From assembly GCA_963773835.1 (NCBI GenBank), contig CAVZCQ010000003.1:372001-436000 (forward strand): 64,000 bases of DNA, given 5' to 3'. The translations under genes and the position numbers were made by a program. Positions 61,321-64,000 of the stretch are shown here, piece by piece. The notes beneath the pieces are model-generated. The model saw only the letters and a program-made list of their open reading frames with translations, was not told where the DNA came from and made no database searches. Source of the stretch: JOPF136 sp963773835. Its GTDB lineage: Bacteria > Acidobacteriota > Terriglobia > Acidiferrales > UBA7541. Position 1 is the stretch's first letter; each line of letters begins with the position of its first letter.

Positions 61321-63048
61321 TCAGTTCTTGGCCGTCGCCGGCGGGGCCTTCACAGTGAATTCCGCAGAAGGAGCAATGGTCTGTTTGCTGACGTTGTCCG
61401 TCACCAGCACGGTGATCTTGTATTTGCCGGGATCAAACTCGGCGAGCGAAACGAGCTTCTCGAGGGTCACTTGCTGGCCCGTCTGGCCGAGCTCGGCGCC
61501 GGTTTCAGTCTTGCGCATGATTTCCTTGCTGCTTTTCCCGTCTTCCTGCGTGAGGATGTACTGGAAACCCACATCGGATTTGTGGGTTTTTTCGTCCACG
61601 CCAAGGTTGTAAATCTGCAGATAAACGCCAAGGTGCTCCTGCTGGTTAAAGATCTGGTCGAGTCTCGGCCGCACCTTGGTGTCGCCGATTACAAACTGGC
61701 CGAGGCCAAATTGTTTCGAAGCCACTCTTTCGATCTGGTCCGCGAGAATCATGGTGCTGGAGGTCAGCTTGTCCTCATCATAACGGGGAACGCGGATGGA
61801 GGTGTACGTGGTGCCCACGTTGCCGCTGTGCACGTCCTTGACCACCAGGTCCAGGCGGTAAAGACCGGGCCGCAGCGGCACCGCCTTCTGGTACACGGAC
61901 TTTCCCTGAAGGGACTGGCGGAGCAGGGAATCGGGGAAGTCCCGGTTGATGGTTTCCTCAAACGTCTGCACGATTCGCCCGGTGATGGTGGAGACGCGCC
62001 CGAACACCTCCATCGTCGCCGAGTTCACCCCGTCTTTGGACTGGAAGGTGAGCTGCCGGTTGGGAATTTGCAGGGTGATGGGTACAAGCACGGTGTCGGA
62101 AGTGACCCGCAGATAATCCGTGCGGTAGGCAAAGTTGAGCTGATTGCGGAGCACGCGCGAGGTCACCAGCGGTTCCAGATCCTTGAACTTAAGCGGGGGC
62201 GGCGCCTGGATTTTGGCAAATTGAATAATACGGTCGAATTCATTCCAACTCGCCGGCCGGCCGGCCACTGCCGGGCCACACGTGGTGCCGTCGGCAGTCT
62301 GGAAGCGCGCCGCCTTCGACGACATACCCATGGCTTCGGACTCCGTGAGGCCAGCGCCGGGTACCTTTGCCAGCGCGTCTTTCTCGCAAGGGTCCGAAGT
62401 CAGGCGGAATTCGCCGCTCATGGTGGGGTCCACGAACTCGATGTTGACGTCGTTGCCCAGACCTTCCAAGTAGCGGTAACGCCAGTCCTCGAAGGGGTAC
62501 GTCGAGGTTTGTCCCCCGCCCTCCGCGAACGATCGCTCGTAGGCGCCGCCCGACGGGTGGGATTCAATCTCGTCGGGAGGTCCCCAGATGATGTAGATTC
62601 TGCCGCGATCCGTCTTCCAGCCGGGGATCCCGGATGCAAAATGTTCGTTCGCGTAAGCAATGCGGCGGTAATGTTCCTCCTTGAAGGAGTTGTCCCCGGA
62701 TTCAGGGTCGGGATTGCGCCGCTGCCAGAACTGCTCGATGAATTGCTCGCGCTCTTCGTTTGTGGAAAGCTGCAGGAAGGCTTTCCTCTCCTCGGGGGTA
62801 ATAATGTAGACGACGTCTTCCTCGAGCCATTTGCGGTATGGGGTATCCAGCTCTTTCAACAGCCTGCGGTTGCTCTTTTGCTTCACCTGGGGCGCAGGGG
62901 CCGACGGCTGGGTTTGTTGCGAGAGGTCGGATTGCGCGCGGGCGGAGAAGCCGACGGGAAACCCCAGCGCAAGGGATAGTATCGAACCGATAGAAAAGGC
63001 TTGACGGGAAATCACGGGCCGGACACCCCTTCCCCTCTTCAGGCGCAA
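61321..63048 (-). CDS. GWxTD-domain secreted protein
   Basis: The 575-residue product starts with a signal-like segment (AFSIGSILSLALGFPVGFSA) and then KQKSNRRLLKELDTPYRKWL, VYIITPEERKAFLQLSTNEE and the GWxTD motif in GIPGWKTDRGRIYIIWGPP. The middle and C-terminal parts are beta-rich repeats (PLRPGLYRLDLVVKDVHSGN, KYKITVLVTDNVSK). GWxTD proteins are common in Acidobacteriota and Bacteroidota-like secretomes; their function is unknown. The barrel gene lies 16 bases downstream. Confidence 0.85.
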   Translation of the reverse strand: MRLKRGRGVRPVISRQAFSIGSILSLALGFPVGFSARAQSDLSQQTQPSAPAPQVKQKSNRRLLKELDTPYRKWLEEDVVYIITPEERKAFLQLSTNEEREQFIEQFWQRRNPDPESGDNSFKEEHYRRIAYANEHFASGIPGWKTDRGRIYIIWGPPDEIESHPSGGAYERSFAEGGGQTSTYPFEDWRYRYLEGLGNDVNIEFVDPTMSGEFRLTSDPCEKDALAKVPGAGLTESEAMGMSSKAARFQTADGTTCGPAVAGRPASWNEFDRIIQFAKIQAPPPLKFKDLEPLVTSRVLRNQLNFAYRTDYLRVTSDTVLVPITLQIPNRQLTFQSKDGVNSATMEVFGRVSTITGRIVQTFEETINRDFPDSLLRQSLQGKSVYQKAVPLRPGLYRLDLVVKDVHSGNVGTTYTSIRVPRYDEDKLTSSTMILADQIERVASKQFGLGQFVIGDTKVRPRLDQIFNQQEHLGVYLQIYNLGVDEKTHKSDVGFQYILTQEDGKSSKEIMRKTETGAELGQTGQQVTLEKLVSLAEFDPGKYKITVLVTDNVSKQTIAPSAEFTVKAPPATAKN

Positions 63049-63401
63049 ACATTCTATTTCTCTTGAGATGCCAAATCAATTCCCTGTGCTGTATGAGCCC
63101 TTCCCTTAAACCCAAGCGCCGCCGGGGGTCGAGCTTCGCGCCGATGCCCGCGGCACAGCCGTAGCTGGACGAGTGGGATCCGGAGTTCAGCGTTGCGAGG
63201 CGCACGGACATCCTACCGCAAGCCATAGAAAAGAATGAAGTTGTCAGCGTTTGGCGCGGGACAGGGCAGGCTCCGGGAGACTCAACAGCGCGTATGCAAG
63301 CCCGTTTATTGAATCATTCTGAGACACGGTAGCTGTTCGTTTCCACATGGGCGTCCGGCCAGCCCTTTGGAAACGGGTGACGAAATCCGGGCCTAGGCCC
63401 C
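63049..63401. other. Intergenic region without a gene
   Basis: About 350 bases between the GWxTD gene and the TonB-type receptor end. I see no coding frame with support and no tRNA-like fold. Confidence 0.45.
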
Positions 63402-64000
63402 TCAGAATGAGAATTTCACTCCCACCTGAATCACCCGGGGGTTGCTGGAGAACACCGCCGAGGGTCTGTTGAACACACTGGTGCCCGGCGTTACATACGC
63501 GGAGTAGAGGCTCGAGGTGTAACTGACTGCGTTCACCTGGTTGATGCTCCCTGCGATGTATTGGGGATGGTTTAACACGTTGAGGACCTGAACATTCAAT
63601 TCAATGCGGAATCTCTCGCCGATGGAGATTTTCTTGCCGGCGCCCACGTCGAGGTTGTTAATCCCAGGCATCCGGAGAGTGTTGCGCCCGGACACGGAGA
63701 CCGAGTTGTTCGCAATGAGGGCCCCCGGCGCGGCCACAATGTATTGCGCGGTCGAATTGGTCGCAGTATAGGCCACGGTATTGATCGGGGTGCAGCCGCT
63801 GCCGACGACCACGACGCCGCCGACAAGACATGTGGGTGTGACGGATCCGGAAGTGCCCGCGACGCCCGTGGAGCTCACCAGGACGCGGTCGCCGCTGGAA
63901 TCACCGTTCAGGTTCGAATCCACGCCGCTCTGAAGGTCAGCCCAGCCCCCGGTCTGGTATGTGTAAACGGGCACGAAGAACCAGTTCGCGAGGAGGGTCC
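63402..64000 (-). CDS. TonB-dependent receptor/Oar-like protein, C-terminal part
   Basis: The open frame continues past the right edge (the codons to 64000 read LLANWFFVPVYTYQTGG), so this is the last ~199 residues of a larger protein. It shows the family ending: NNLDVGAGKKISIGERFRIE, LNVQVLNVLNHPQYIAGSIN, FNRPSAVFSSNPRVIQVGVK, FSF. The VLNHP motif and terminal Phe are typical of the large carboxypeptidase-regulatory/TonB-type receptors that are numerous in Acidobacteriota. The N-terminus and plug are outside the window. Confidence 0.85.
   Translation of the reverse strand, partial: TLLANWFFVPVYTYQTGGWADLQSGVDSNLNGDSSGDRVLVSSTGVAGTSGSVTPTCLVGGVVVVGSGCTPINTVAYTATNSTAQYIVAAPGALIANNSVSVSGRNTLRMPGINNLDVGAGKKISIGERFRIELNVQVLNVLNHPQYIAGSINQVNAVSYTSSLYSAYVTPGTSVFNRPSAVFSSNPRVIQVGVKFSF

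Noticed and set aside
63905..63920. GGTTCGAATCC resembles a tRNA T-loop
   Set aside because: It lies inside the conserved coding sequence of the TonB-type receptor; no acceptor stem or anticodon arm can be formed around it.

Overview
The window reads as chromosomal DNA of a GC-rich member of the Acidobacteriota. The evidence is the 3' half of a 16S rRNA gene at the left edge, together with gene types that are abundant in that phylum: a tricorn-protease homologue, a GWxTD-domain protein, a carboxypeptidase-regulatory/TonB-type outer-membrane protein, a bactofilin next to ParAB, and many short GC-rich palindromes between genes. The phylum call is inference from gene content and the look of the rRNA; no phylogeny was run.

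Layout. 1-0.9 kb: 16S rRNA 3' part closed by a strong terminator, with no tRNA or 23S gene behind it. 0.9-4.2 kb: secreted tricorn-like protease (minus). 4.9-10.8 kb: a tightly packed plus-strand cluster consisting of a large secreted repeat protein, a 60-residue precursor-like peptide, a soluble S26-type peptidase, an HPr-kinase-like ATPase, a PqqD-like RRE protein and a radical SAM/SPASM enzyme. It looks like an undescribed ribosomally made, post-translationally modified peptide (RiPP) pathway. 10.9-19.2 kb: AI-2E-type permease, a PD40 protein, a small secreted protein, ThiE, a large TPR protein and RNase HII, separated by palindrome-rich spacers. 19.4-24.1 kb: the ffh-rpsP-khpA-rimM-trmD-rplS-rnhB translation operon (minus), interrupted by a HigBA-like toxin-antitoxin pair. 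24.7-28.0 kb: rpmH-rnpA-yidD-yidC-khpB (plus), with rnpA starting inside rpmH. 28.0-32.8 kb: complete branched-chain amino-acid ABC transporter (minus). 32.9-40.9 kb: a minus-strand run of a DUF457/YdjM-type membrane protein, SelD, a RecB/Cas4-like nuclease, a thioesterase, a beta-hydroxyacid dehydrogenase, a K+-channel-like protein and two MDR oxidoreductases. 41.0-42.9 kb: ArsR-SRPBCC pair and a CPBP protease (plus). 43.0-45.9 kb: bactofilin, ParB, ParA, a parS site and RsmG. 46.0-49.2 kb: a membrane spermidine-synthase-like/TPR fusion. 49.3-52.3 kb: PurD, MOSC and hydrolase genes. 52.3-55.0 kb: a secreted unknown, a Clp-N/SnoaL fusion and a pentapeptide-repeat protein. 55.1-59.4 kb: a sigma54-type response regulator with a PDZ-bearing histidine kinase. 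59.6-64.0 kb: outer-membrane proteins and the C-terminal end of a TonB-type receptor that runs off the window.

Two results matter most. First, the RiPP-like cluster at 4.97-10.8 kb. Second, selD: reading upstream of its apparent start shows an in-frame TGA exactly where SelD proteins carry their catalytic Cys/Sec. The TGA is followed by a perfect 8-bp stem-loop at the spacing of a bacterial SECIS element, so the gene is a selenocysteine-encoding selD that ordinary gene calling truncates. All functional statements rest on reading translated sequence and motifs; no database search was possible.
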